Source: an uncultured Lachnospiraceae bacterium
GTDB lineage: Bacteria; Bacillota; Clostridia; Lachnospirales; Lachnospiraceae
DNA: 45,206 bases
Direction of reading: 5' to 3'
Assembly: GCA_947586255.1 (NCBI GenBank)
Contig: CANPXP010000023.1
Span: 1-45,206, forward strand
Shown here: positions 8,855 to 17,401 of the stretch, in pieces
Layout: the number at the start of each line of letters is the position of its first letter
Position numbering within the stretch: position 1 is the stretch's first letter
Translations under genes and position numbers: made by a program
The notes under the pieces: generated by a model
The model's input: only the letters and a program-made list of their open reading frames with translations
Databases searched by the model: none
Told to the model about the DNA's origin: nothing

Positions 8855-9625
8855 TCAGAAACTCAGCAGTTCCTTCTTCCTGCGCTCCTCGAAGAAATGA
8901 TCGATGGACTCCACGATCTTCTCCGGCTCCATCGTCTTGAGCAGATAGCCCTGCGGCTTCAGCGCCATAACCTCCAGGATCGTCTCTCTGTCTCCCTTGT
9001 TTGTGAGGAAGATCACGGGGATATCCTCGAACTCCATCTCGCTTCGGATCATCTCCAGCACCTGCTTGCCGTCCACAATCGGCATCTCATAGTCGAGAAG
9101 CACCAGATCCGGCCGGTTGGTCGCCAGATACTTGATCGCCATCGCCCCGGAGTTCGCCAGCGTCACCTGGTAGTTCTCCTCCAGCCAGCCCTTGACGTTG
9201 CGCAGCATCGTGCCGGAATCGTCCACGACCAGAATCTTCTTCTTGTTGCGCTTGTTGTGATCCTTCATGAAGTTCACGATGGTGTCAACCACCTCGCTGA
9301 CATTGATCGGGCGCAGGAATTTGCGCCGGATCAGGTTCCTGGAGATCATATTCTCCACCACGGACAGCTCGTGGGCGTCGCCGATCGCGAAGACGGGGAT
9401 ATCCTTCTCCACTGCCTTGTCCTTGATGAAATTGAGCGCCTGCTGCTCATCCGCCATCTTCTCATCCACGTAGAGCAGGATGACGTCCATGTTCTCCTCC
9501 TCGATCTGACTGATTTTCTCGACATCAGCCTTCTCGATCGTGACCTCGTATTCCGCTCTCTCAAAAAATTCCCGCAGAGACACCAACAAATAACTCTGCA
9601 CCTGTGATATTATCACTACCTGCAT
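8855..9625 (-). CDS. response regulator with pseudo-receiver plus receiver domain
   Basis: A 256-residue protein with two CheY-like folds and no output domain. The C-terminal one (about 128-250) is a complete receiver: ILVVDDSGTML, LVLLDYEMPIVDG (acceptor Asp), PVIFLTNKG and GYLLKTM with the conserved Lys. The N-terminal one (1-120) has the same strand pattern but lacks the acidic pair (VVIISQVQ) and has Tyr where the acceptor Asp should be (DVILLYVDEK). It probably works as a phosphate relay or protein-interaction switch. The start is ATG 9625, preceded by GGGAGAG. An alternative TTG at 9661 would add 12 residues but is poorly spaced. It has its own promoter and terminator. Confidence 0.9.
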   Translation of the reverse strand: MQVVIISQVQSYLLVSLREFFERAEYEVTIEKADVEKISQIEEENMDVILLYVDEKMADEQQALNFIKDKAVEKDIPVFAIGDAHELSVVENMISRNLIRRKFLRPINVSEVVDTIVNFMKDHNKRNKKKILVVDDSGTMLRNVKGWLEENYQVTLANSGAMAIKYLATNRPDLVLLDYEMPIVDGKQVLEMIRSEMEFEDIPVIFLTNKGDRETILEVMALKPQGYLLKTMEPEKIVESIDHFFEERRKKELLSF

Positions 9626-9696
9626 GCTCGCACTCTCCCAGCCAACTATCGGTTTACGCAACTGCCCCTATATACACACTACTCCAATATTAGTAT

Positions 9697-9725
9697 AGTA
9701 TAACAAACCCGAATCGGTTTCGCAA
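9697..9725 (-). promoter_or_regulatory. promoter of the two-receiver response regulator gene
   Basis: TTGCGA (9725-9720), 17-base spacer, TATACT (9702-9697) on the minus strand, about 70 bases before the ATG at 9625. Confidence 0.6.
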
Positions 9726-9777
9726 GCCCCTTTCACCCGCACAGTGTGATTATTGTGCGCACGACGCCGGACATGCC

Positions 9778-12342
9778 TCATGATTTCAGGTACTCGGCCC
9801 CGGCCTCCGCGGACCGCATGTACATCTCCATGGTTCTGCCGTGGTATTCCCTGATATAGGCGATCAGCTCATCCCGGTGCGCCGCGCCCTCCTTGAGCAG
9901 CTCATTGCCGGCCTGCTCCAGGCTCGCCGCCTCCTCGGAGAGTTTCTTCGCTCCCACGCTCAGCGCGGAGGACTTCAGCCCGTGCACGCGCACGGTATAC
10001 TCCTTCCAGTCCTCCTCCCGGAAGACGGCGTCGATGGCCTGCCGCTCCTCCCCGGCCACATCGCAGAATTCCTGCAGCACTTCCCTGTACACTTCCTCGC
10101 TGCCGCCGCAGTAGCGAATACCTGTATTGACATCCAGCCACTGCGGAGGCTTCGGCGCTTCCTCTCCATCGGCGCCGCTCTTCTGTACCGTCTTTGTCAC
10201 GCGCATCATGTCCGTGTGAAGCTGCTCCGTGACGGGCTGTATCTTGTCGGAAGGGATATATTTTCTGAGCATCGCTTCCAGCTCGTTGGCCTCCACCGGT
10301 TTGCTCAGATAATCGCTGAAGCCCTCCTTGAGATACATTTCACGCACGCCCACGATAGCGTTGGCCGTCAGCGCGATGACCGGCGTATCCTGACATTTGT
10401 GATTGTACATCCCACGAAAAGCGCGAAACGTTTCGATGCCGTCCATCTCCGGCATCATGTGATCCAGGAGAATCACGTCGTAGTGCTCCTTCTGAATCAT
10501 AAACAGGCACTCCTTGCCGCTCGTGCAGGTGTCCACGCGCACCTGCGTCTTTTTCAGAAGCTGGCTGATAACCAACAGATTCATCTGCGTATCGTCCACC
10601 ACAAGGATCCTGGCGTCCGGCGCGATGAAGCTTTCGCGGTAGCGGTGCAGCTTCCTGTTGTTCTGCATGACCGTCTGGTACCGCTCCTCGAAATTGCCGA
10701 TCGGCACATCGCTCATGATGCCCTGCGGAATAGCCAGTGTAAAGACGGAGCCCACGCCGTGTTCGCTCTCCACACCGATCTCTCCATTCATCTGTCTGAC
10801 AAGCTGATACGTAATGGCCAGCCCCAGCCCGGTGCCCTCCACGTTCCGGTTCTCCTCCATGTCAAAGCGCTCGAAATTGCCGAAGAGTCTCGGCATATCC
10901 TCCTCCCTGATGCCGATCCCCGTATCCTCCACCTGCACTTTCAGAAGAATCCTGTCGTTTTCCAGAGGCTCGCCGGTCACGGTCAGGGAAACGCCGCCCT
11001 GCTTCGTATACTTTACAGCGTTGTTCAGCACGTTGGTGATGACCTGATGTATGCGCCTGCCGTCGCCCCACAGCTCGCTGGGCAGCTTTTCATCTATATT
11101 GATGTAAAACCACAGATTCTTGTCCCCCGCCTTGATGCGCACCATATTGATGACGTCGTTGAGGACCGAGGCCGTGTCGTACGTCCCCTCGATGATCTCC
11201 ATCCTGCCCGACTCGATCTTGGAGAAATCCAGTATGTCATTGATGAGCGACAGCAGATTCTGGCTCGCAACTTCGATATTCTCGGCGTATTCGCTGATCT
11301 CCTCCTGTTCGCTCTCCCGGAGGATCATCTCGTTCATGCCCATAATCGCGTTGATGGGCGTGCGGATCTCATGGGACATATTGGCCAGAAAATCGCTCTT
11401 GGCGCTGTTCGCCCTGTCGGCCATCAGCTTCGCTTCCCGCAGCTCATCGCTCTCCCGCACCTTCTCCTCCGCGCCGAACAGATAGACCATACCGGCAAAC
11501 AGCGCCAGCATAAGGATGCCGAACACAAACAGCACGAGCACGACCAGATAGGCGATTCCCTCCATCGCGGTCTTTTCGGGGACGAGTCCCACAAGAAGCA
11601 TATCCGTGCCCTCGATCTCGGAGGCGAACAGGAAGCAGTCTTCGCTCCCCGCCCCGACATAGACGGACGCCGCCCGCATGGCCTGCATCTGCTCCCGCAT
11701 TCTGAGAAAGCCGTCATAGAGTTCCTCCGTCCGCAAAAAATTCCCGCCTTCCGCGCTGTCCGGAACAATGACCCGCTCCTCCCGGTCCATGATGAGGACC
11801 CGGCCTTCCCCCTCGTAGCAGGATATCCCGAACCTGTCATACAGAAGCTCCGGCGCGTATAACTTGTACAGCACATACCGCACATTCCGGTCTCTGTACA
11901 CCGGCACGGTAAACAGCAGCCCTCTGTCTGCGCTGTAGCTCACCGCGGCCTCACCGCGAAAAGATTGCTCGATCCCCTCAAAAGCCAGAAAATCCAGGGA
12001 TTCGCCGTACACGGCGCCGCCGTCCGATTCCAGCAGTCCCACGGAGACGGACTGCTCCCGTTCATCCAAAAGCGCCGTGATATCCTGCCGCTCCTCCTCA
12101 CAGTGCTGCAGAATATCCGCCGTCCAGGACAGCTGCGCAAGCTGCTCCGAGAACCGGTCCTGCACAGTCTGCGAAAGGAGCTCGGCCTGCCGCACCGTCT
12201 GCTTCTCCACATAGTAATTGAGCAGCGTCCGCATTCTGTCATGCAGCAGAATGCCGGTCACGGCAAAGGCCGCCGCAAAGACAAGCATTCCGACGACAAT
12301 CTTCTTATTCTTATCGATCCACGTTTTCCATGTAGCAGCCAT
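9778..12342 (-). CDS. hybrid sensor histidine kinase with extracytoplasmic sensor and HPt domain
   Basis: An 854-residue phosphorelay kinase. Transmembrane segments at about 14-33 and 264-288 enclose a 230-residue extracellular region that looks like a double-Cache sensor. HisKA follows with [11 protein letters not shown] (His324), then HATPase with [15 protein letters not shown] and GTGLGLAI. The receiver (578-695) has VVDDTQMN and [11 protein letters not shown] with Asp627. A C-terminal HPt domain has [13 protein letters not shown] (His787). It therefore holds a complete His-Asp-His relay and can pass phosphate to a separate regulator, possibly the two-receiver protein just downstream. The truncated BMP binding-protein gene ends 35 bases upstream, which suggests that a periplasmic binding protein once fed this sensor. 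Confidence 0.93.
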   Translation of the reverse strand: MAATWKTWIDKNKKIVVGMLVFAAAFAVTGILLHDRMRTLLNYYVEKQTVRQAELLSQTVQDRFSEQLAQLSWTADILQHCEEERQDITALLDEREQSVSVGLLESDGGAVYGESLDFLAFEGIEQSFRGEAAVSYSADRGLLFTVPVYRDRNVRYVLYKLYAPELLYDRFGISCYEGEGRVLIMDREERVIVPDSAEGGNFLRTEELYDGFLRMREQMQAMRAASVYVGAGSEDCFLFASEIEGTDMLLVGLVPEKTAMEGIAYLVVLVLFVFGILMLALFAGMVYLFGAEEKVRESDELREAKLMADRANSAKSDFLANMSHEIRTPINAIMGMNEMILRESEQEEISEYAENIEVASQNLLSLINDILDFSKIESGRMEIIEGTYDTASVLNDVINMVRIKAGDKNLWFYINIDEKLPSELWGDGRRIHQVITNVLNNAVKYTKQGGVSLTVTGEPLENDRILLKVQVEDTGIGIREEDMPRLFGNFERFDMEENRNVEGTGLGLAITYQLVRQMNGEIGVESEHGVGSVFTLAIPQGIMSDVPIGNFEERYQTVMQNNRKLHRYRESFIAPDARILVVDDTQMNLLVISQLLKKTQVRVDTCTSGKECLFMIQKEHYDVILLDHMMPEMDGIETFRAFRGMYNHKCQDTPVIALTANAIVGVREMYLKEGFSDYLSKPVEANELEAMLRKYIPSDKIQPVTEQLHTDMMRVTKTVQKSGADGEEAPKPPQWLDVNTGIRYCGGSEEVYREVLQEFCDVAGEERQAIDAVFREEDWKEYTVRVHGLKSSALSVGAKKLSEEAASLEQAGNELLKEGAAHRDELIAYIREYHGRTMEMYMRSAEAGAEYLKS

Positions 12343-12377
12343 AAATCCTTACGCCTTCCGCATACGCGCCGCCGTCC

Positions 12378-13160
12378 TCAGTCGGCGTCCGTAATCACGC
12401 CCTCCACATACCAGTCGAACGAGTTCAGCATCTCGCTGTCCGTCATCGTCTCCATCTCGCGAATCCTGACCGTCCCATCCGTATCCCTGATTGGACCGTA
12501 AAAAACATCGAAGGTGCCACTCAGGAACTTCTCCCGCACCGCCTCCACTTCCCGGGCGATCCCCGGCTTGACATTGGAACTCAAAGGCGCCAGCGCGACG
12601 GTATTTGTCTCCGCGCCGTCCCAGTAATGTCTCCCGGAAAACTTGCCCTGCAGACATTCCAGAATATGCGGCTCGTAAAAATTTTCCCACACAAAGACAG
12701 GCGCTGTCAGGAAAGTGTCCGGGTACAGCGCCGTATTATCCATATTGTAGCCGATGCACCAGACACCGCGTTCCTGCGCTACGTCGAGCGGTCTGTTCGT
12801 ATCCGTGTGCAGCGTGAGCACATCGATATTATGTTCGTCGAGAAGCTTCTCGGCGGCTTCCCCTGCCTCCGCCTCACCCGTCCACGACTGCGTCCACTCC
12901 ACATAGACGTTCGCCTTCGGATTGCCCTTACGCACGCCGAGCGTGAACGCGTTGATCCCGCGGTTTACCTCCGGAATCGGATAGGCCGCGGCGTAGCCGA
13001 TCTCATCCGTCTCCGTCTGCAGTCCCGCAACGATGCCGCTCAGATAACGCATCTGATAGATTCTGCCAAAATAAGTGGCCAGATTGTCCGTCTCCTCCAC
13101 GCCGGCCGCATGAAAGAAATTAGCCGCCGCGCAGCCAAATCGCCGATGTCCCGTTACCTG
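12378..13160 (-). pseudogene. BMP (PnrA-like) family substrate-binding protein, 5'-truncated
   Basis: The frame encodes the C-terminal two thirds of a basic-membrane-protein (BMP/PnrA) lipoprotein. Family landmarks include TYFGRIYQMRYLSGIVAG, GYAAAYPIPEVNRGINAF, NPKANVYVEWTQSW, LTLHTDTNRPLDVAQ and FDVFYGPIRDTDG. Homology continues upstream of the first possible start (GTG 13100) through FGCAAANFFHAAG to an in-frame TGA at 13163-13161. No start codon, signal peptide or lipobox remains, and about 140 N-terminal residues are missing. The break coincides with the sharp fall in GC at the edge of the island that begins with the glycosyltransferase gene 16 bases away. BMP proteins bind nucleosides or similar ligands. 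Its place before the hybrid kinase suggests a former sensing role. Confidence 0.8.
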
Positions 13161-13178
13161 TCATGACCTCTTTTTCGA

Positions 13179-14048
13179 TTACTTCTTGTATATATAAACT
13201 AAATTTATTTTGCTCATAGCATACATAAACAAATATTTAACTGCCCGTTTATCATGACTTTGCAGACATCTTTTTACCAGATTCTTATACTGTTCTGTTA
13301 ATCCGGCAATTCCGAGCTGCTTTATAAATTCCAATTGATATTTATGACACAAATATTCCTTACTGTCAATATTTCTTTTAGGATGGCCTGAAATTCTTTG
13401 TCCTTGATGCACATGATAAATAAACAATGGCTGATCTATGTAAACAAACTCATATTTTTCCGCCAGCCTGATCGCAAGATCATATTCCTGATACGCACGC
13501 ACATTTTCATCCAACAAGCCGACATCCATTAAATTTTTTTTAGATGTCAGCAAAGCCTGAAATAAGCAAAACGAATTATTATTTAATATTTCTTTATACA
13601 CATAACCGCTTTTCCCGTTCATTTTGAAGGGCTTTTTCCTGCTTACAATTCTCCCGCTCCCATCCAAATAATCTTCCTGAGCGGTCAGGCCTCCGCAAAT
13701 AACCGCATCAGGTTTTTTCTTTAATTCCTGAACCTGCAGATCCAGTTTATCCGCCACCCATTCATCATCGGAATCCAAGAATGCTATATACTCGCCTTTT
13801 GCTGCACAGATCCCCGCATTTCGCGCGGCCTGAGCCCCTTTATGATTTTGTCTGACAACTCGTATTCTCTCATCGTCCCGGAACGTATTCTGTATAAACT
13901 CCGGCGTCCCGTCATCTGATCCGTCGTCCACAATAATGACCTCGAATGCCGGATACGTCTGCGCCAGTATAGAATCAATACATCTTTTTATCATATTTTT
14001 GCGGTTATAACTCGGAACTACAACCGATATATTATATCTTTTCTGCAT
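13179..14048 (-). CDS. family 2 glycosyltransferase
   Basis: A 289-residue GT-A glycosyltransferase. The N-terminal half shows VVVPSYNRKNMIKRCIDSIL, then VIIVDDGSDDGTPEFI for nucleotide binding, AARNAGI, and AFLDSDDEWV with the metal-binding DxD-like motif. The C-terminal part is rich in aromatic and basic residues and has no membrane span. The donor and acceptor sugars cannot be read from sequence. The ATG follows GGAGGAGATAGT. It is separated from the rest of the cassette by a terminator (14163-14197) and has its own promoter (14082-14110), so it can be expressed independently. Confidence 0.93.
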   Translation of the reverse strand: MQKRYNISVVVPSYNRKNMIKRCIDSILAQTYPAFEVIIVDDGSDDGTPEFIQNTFRDDERIRVVRQNHKGAQAARNAGICAAKGEYIAFLDSDDEWVADKLDLQVQELKKKPDAVICGGLTAQEDYLDGSGRIVSRKKPFKMNGKSGYVYKEILNNNSFCLFQALLTSKKNLMDVGLLDENVRAYQEYDLAIRLAEKYEFVYIDQPLFIYHVHQGQRISGHPKRNIDSKEYLCHKYQLEFIKQLGIAGLTEQYKNLVKRCLQSHDKRAVKYLFMYAMSKINLVYIYKK

Positions 14049-14081
14049 ACTATCTCCTCCAAATTAGTCCAGTTCTATTTT

Positions 14082-14110
14082 AGCATACTGCCAAATTCTA
14101 TATTTGTCAA
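14082..14110 (-). promoter_or_regulatory. promoter of the GT2 gene
   Basis: TTGACA (14110-14105), 17-base spacer, TATGCT (14087-14082) on the minus strand, about 35 bases before the GT2 start. Confidence 0.7.
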
Positions 14111-14162
14111 ACAATCCCGCTTTTTCAGCCCCTGCTTTTCTGTTTCTCAACACAAAAAGAAA

Positions 14163-14197
14163 CTGTTGCAAAATAGATTGTCCCCATCTTACAACAG
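14163..14197 (-). terminator. terminator at the end of the main glycan operon
   Basis: CTGTTGTAAGAT and ATTTTGCAACAG pair over 12 positions, with two G-U pairs, and are followed on the minus strand by TTTCTTTTTG. It lies 32 bases past the Rossmann-like gene. Confidence 0.7.
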
Positions 14198-14228
14198 CCT
14201 TAAAAGCAATAAAAATTTGTACACTTAA

Positions 14229-14630
14229 TCACCTAACATAATACGCCAGAAGAACAATTTTCGCAATCGAAACAATCGTAAGATCCGTCAGTTTTTCCAG
14301 TTCCATCTGTATCTCATAAAAATGATATAACGATGTGACAACAATCACATCCGCATCACAATCCTTAATATTTTCTATTGAATTCTTATCGAACACCAGG
14401 TCAACTGCAATATCCGTACCCTTCAGCTCTCTCTGTAATCGTCTGGTCATCCAGTTTTTCCCATATACTGCGATTTTCTTATATTTTTTAGTCTCAAAAA
14501 AGTGAACTGTACTTTTGCCATTTATCAGATTGACAATCCATCTGTACAGCAACATCAACATTTCTGTATACTGATCGATTAACGACCGTTTTCGACTATA
14601 TTTCTTATCCAATTTTTCATATTTTCCCAT
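14229..14630 (-). CDS. small Rossmann-like protein of the glycan cassette, function unknown
   Basis: This 133-residue protein is not recognised as a named family. After a basic, helical N-terminus (about 1-45), KKIAVYGKNWMTRRLQREL and AVDLVFDKN look like the first beta-alpha-beta unit of a nucleotide- or SAM-binding Rossmann fold. DADVIVVTSLYHFYEI looks like a later strand. Similar lone domains occur next to sugar-modifying and FkbM-like genes in polysaccharide clusters (general knowledge). The catalytic part of a full enzyme is absent, so it may be a binding subunit or a remnant. It starts 14 bases after the GT56-like gene and lacks an obvious Shine-Dalgarno sequence. Confidence 0.65.
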   Translation of the reverse strand: MGKYEKLDKKYSRKRSLIDQYTEMLMLLYRWIVNLINGKSTVHFFETKKYKKIAVYGKNWMTRRLQRELKGTDIAVDLVFDKNSIENIKDCDADVIVVTSLYHFYEIQMELEKLTDLTIVSIAKIVLLAYYVR

Positions 14631-14644
14631 CGTTTCTGTCCATT

Positions 14645-15712
14645 CTATAATTCAAACAATTCATTCCATTTTTCCATTTTTGCCGTAGAGTCATAATAGT
14701 CTAATATTTTATTTGAGTTATCTTTTTTGATCTTCAAAGACATAGATGCAAACTCACTGAAACTCAAATCCTCGATATCGTCAATATAATAAATTTTACA
14801 CTTTCTTTCTTTTGTCATGTAATGATCTAATTGTGCATTCCTTTTTAAATATAACTTAGTTCCGCTTGCGCACAACATCATTATATTTCCCAATGCCTGC
14901 TGCCTTGCCATCGCAAAAATACCAATATCAACCTTTGAAAGATATTGCTCTATATACTCCTCCAATGGCAGATAATCTCTTAATATAACTATTTTATCTC
15001 CAAATATTTTTCTTCCGCATTCAGCAACTTTTTTCGCATATTCTTTATCCCCATATGCAAGTGGCAGTATAATACAGATATTTTCTTCCCGGAATTTTTT
15101 CAACATATTCAACACTTTTATATGCTCATTTGTTTCTGTCGCGGAATTTCCTACCTGTATATAAATCTTATCCTTGCTGTCAAACAATTTCGGAGCCAAA
15201 ATTTTTTTCGTCAGCCCAATCTCTTTTTCATCTCCATACATCACAGCCATATGTATACTTTGCGGATTATCTAAATTATACAAAGTGCATAGTTTCTCAT
15301 AATCGCTTTCTATAATCGTTATAAGCCCGGCGGCGTTACGTATAATTTTCGTTTTAGCTTCATTTATACTTTCATCTATAGGAATATCCCCACCCCAGAA
15401 ATAAAGATATAATTTACTCAGCAAATTATTATGATCGGCAAAAAAGCTAATGATATCATGCTCAAAAAGACCATGATATATAATTTTATCAAATGTATCA
15501 AACCAAATTTCTATATGCGGTTTCCGCAATTCATGAGCAAATGAAGAAATATATTGTACGTTATCTTCATATAAATACTCTTCATCGCCTGTGAGCAAAC
15601 CCACATAATAAATCCAAAATACATGTTTGTAATTCCCGCACTGCTTTTTTATTGCCCTGACAAAGCCAGCCGTAAACTGACTTATCCTAATTATATGTAA
15701 AATCTGTTTCAT
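14645..15712 (-). CDS. GT56-like TDP-4-amino-4,6-dideoxysugar (Fuc4NAc-type) transferase
   Basis: The 355-residue protein resembles WecF, which moves 4-acetamido-4,6-dideoxygalactose from the dTDP sugar to a lipid-linked acceptor in enterobacterial common antigen. Supporting stretches are HIIRISQFTAGFVRAI, IIYHGLFEHDI, LYLYFWGGDIP (compare the YWVxWGADL segment of WecF) and a GT-B-like C-terminal half with KIYIQVGNSATETNEH, ILPLAYGDKEYAKKV, LPLEEYIEQY and FAMARQQALGNIMML. There is no membrane span. ATG overlaps the stop of the GNAT gene (ATGA at 15709-15712). The donor is inferred from the aminotransferase in the same operon. The family is fairly sure; the exact sugar is not. Confidence 0.8.
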   Translation of the reverse strand: MKQILHIIRISQFTAGFVRAIKKQCGNYKHVFWIYYVGLLTGDEEYLYEDNVQYISSFAHELRKPHIEIWFDTFDKIIYHGLFEHDIISFFADHNNLLSKLYLYFWGGDIPIDESINEAKTKIIRNAAGLITIIESDYEKLCTLYNLDNPQSIHMAVMYGDEKEIGLTKKILAPKLFDSKDKIYIQVGNSATETNEHIKVLNMLKKFREENICIILPLAYGDKEYAKKVAECGRKIFGDKIVILRDYLPLEEYIEQYLSKVDIGIFAMARQQALGNIMMLCASGTKLYLKRNAQLDHYMTKERKCKIYYIDDIEDLSFSEFASMSLKIKKDNSNKILDYYDSTAKMEKWNELFEL

Positions 15713-16167
15713 AGCCGGTCTCCTTCTAAGCGAAATCCTAAACTTTCATTCAACTTAGCCGAAAATCTATTTTTCTTAAACAAGTTGCTGTCAAGTCTAT
15801 GCAGTTCCAATTTCTCAACCGCATACCGGATAACTGCATAGGAAGCATTTTTTACATCACCCTCCATGCGTCTTTTCTCGTATGAATTGGTTTTAATCCC
15901 CATCACAGCAACCCGATTTTTCCAATCTATCTCTGTCAGCATAATCATTCCAAGAGTCACGTTATTGGTAAATTCAATCATCCAACGCATAGTTGTATTT
16001 GTATTCTCATATCCTTCTATCCATTTCTTCTGCATCATTGTCGAAACCGGTTGGTTCCAGCCAACTGTCATGTTTTCCACACTGGGGAAGTTCATCAATG
16101 TTTTAAAAGATCATAGTCTTCTTTTTTCAATTGCCCGAAGTTTCACATTCCCATATTTCAATTCCAT
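15709..16167 (-). pseudogene. GNAT N-acetyltransferase with two compensating frameshifts
   Basis: The body (from about 16098) is an Acetyltransf_3-type domain similar to sugar-amine N-acetyltransferases: TLGMIMLTEIDWKNRVAVMGI, YAVIRYAVEKLELHRLDSNLF and NRFSAKLNESLGF. Its natural N-terminus is also present from ATG 16167 (MELKYGNVKLRAIEK) but in another frame, which stops at a TGA. Removing one A from the A6 run at 16122-16127 and adding one to the A4 run at 16101-16104 restores a continuous LRAIEKEDYDLLKTLMNF. So it is either inactivated or the homopolymers are misread. If translated only from TTG 16098 it is a 129-residue truncated enzyme. Expected role: acetylating a 4-amino-4,6-dideoxyhexose. 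Confidence 0.7.
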
Positions 16168-16176
16168 CTGAGCTTG

Positions 16177-16185
16177 CCCCCCCCC
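16177..16185 (-). repeat. G9 homopolymer upstream of the GNAT gene
   Basis: Nine consecutive G on the minus strand, ending nine bases before the ATG at 16167, where a ribosome site would sit. An ATG formed with the first G of the tract (16187) is out of frame with the gene at nine G and would be in frame at ten. Confidence 0.85.
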
Positions 16186-16239
16186 ATTTCCTAAAAAATG
16201 TCGTCAATTTTTTCACACATATTCATCAAAACGACCTTT

Positions 16240-17391
16240 TTATTTCTCCAATAAAATATATTCATTATCTTGATATGTATAAATATTTGGAAATTCATTA
16301 ATAAAATAACTATTCAAGCACATCGTATATGCTCCTGCATTATAAAAAACAAACATTGCATCCGGCTCAATCCGCCCCTTATTTTCCAGACAAATAAATC
16401 GATCTGCTTCCATACATGTGTTACCGCAAATATGTTGTATTTTCATTTTTTCGGATGTTTGACCTATAATGGCATACTGTGGTGAACGCACTGACATAAA
16501 TGGATTGATGTGTAATGACGTCCCATCCAGAGTCACTATAATTTCATCACGGATCTGCTTAATCGAATTAACCCTGGTTAAGTAATAAACCGCCGTTGCT
16601 GCCACAGATGCACCCGGTTCTAATACAATCGCCGTTTGTAGTGGTTCAAATTCTTTACTTAAGACCCCACAAATTGTTTTTGCATATTCCTCCATTGTTG
16701 GTTTTCCTCGAACTATCTGACCGCCAAAAAAACCTCCTCCTATATCAATGTAATTGAGCTGCAAATTGTATTTATTTTGGATTTCACAAGCCGTTTCTGC
16801 AATTTTTCTAAACACCTTTACACTTCTCGTTTTAGTGCTTACATGCATATGTAATCCCGCAACCGTTACATTATTTCTTTTAAGAATATCTATTGCCTTC
16901 TTTACATCTCCGTTTTCATAGCAAAATCCAAAACGGCTTGCATATTTTCCTGCCGTCGTTTCTCCTTTGCAATACTGTTCCAAGTCAAAATTTATTCTTA
17001 AACCAACTCTTGTATTCAATGGTAAATCATATGACAGTATACTTTTGATTTCTTCAAAATTATCAATATTAACAATTCCTTTCTTAAATAATACATCTTT
17101 TAAAGATTTTCCCTTGATCGGTCCATTATATATAATATCCTTTGCTTCATAACCTAATTTTCTTGCTAATTGATATTCCTTTTCGGACACTACCTCAGCT
17201 CGCCATCCTCTTAACTTCACCACATCTATAACATATGGATGATGATTTGTTTTTATGGAATATCCATATATAATGTTTTTATTCCATTGCTTTTCAAAAG
17301 CCTCTTCTATCTCAGCGCAATTTCTTTCAAGCTGAGCAGAATCAATAATATAGCAAGGTGTTTTTAATGCTTTTAATTTTTCATCTAACAT
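16240..17391 (-). CDS. PLP-dependent LysA/ornithine-type decarboxylase (fold type III)
   Basis: A 383-residue alanine-racemase-fold decarboxylase. IIYGYSIKTNHHP has the PLP Lys at 47, GLHMHVSTKT corresponds to the usual HxHxGS, YIDIGGGFFGG binds the PLP phosphate, and VLEPGASVAAT matches the EPGR region. The C-terminal CGNTCMEADR carries the dimer-interface Cys, and NAGAYTMCLNSYF the conserved GAY. It is closest in layout to diaminopimelate decarboxylase, but Arg in EPGR is Ala and the HIGS motif is altered, so the substrate likely differs. Next to an ATP-grasp ligase it recalls the butirosin BtrJ/BtrK pair. Start 17391 was chosen for AAGGAAGAAAAT; the open frame extends upstream to 17475 inside the ATP-grasp gene. 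Confidence 0.88.
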   Translation of the reverse strand: MLDEKLKALKTPCYIIDSAQLERNCAEIEEAFEKQWNKNIIYGYSIKTNHHPYVIDVVKLRGWRAEVVSEKEYQLARKLGYEAKDIIYNGPIKGKSLKDVLFKKGIVNIDNFEEIKSILSYDLPLNTRVGLRINFDLEQYCKGETTAGKYASRFGFCYENGDVKKAIDILKRNNVTVAGLHMHVSTKTRSVKVFRKIAETACEIQNKYNLQLNYIDIGGGFFGGQIVRGKPTMEEYAKTICGVLSKEFEPLQTAIVLEPGASVAATAVYYLTRVNSIKQIRDEIIVTLDGTSLHINPFMSVRSPQYAIIGQTSEKMKIQHICGNTCMEADRFICLENKGRIEPDAMFVFYNAGAYTMCLNSYFINEFPNIYTYQDNEYILLEK

Positions 17392-17401
17392 ATTTTCTTC
17401 C

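Noticed and set aside
9735..9765. GCACA...TGTGC inverted repeat after the HPt kinase gene
   Set aside because: Only five base pairs with no T run; too weak to call a terminator or operator.
16187..16240. Start of the GNAT gene at the upstream ATG inside the G tract
   Set aside because: With nine G this ATG is out of frame with the gene and reads a nine-codon peptide; the ATG at 16167 gives the family N-terminus.
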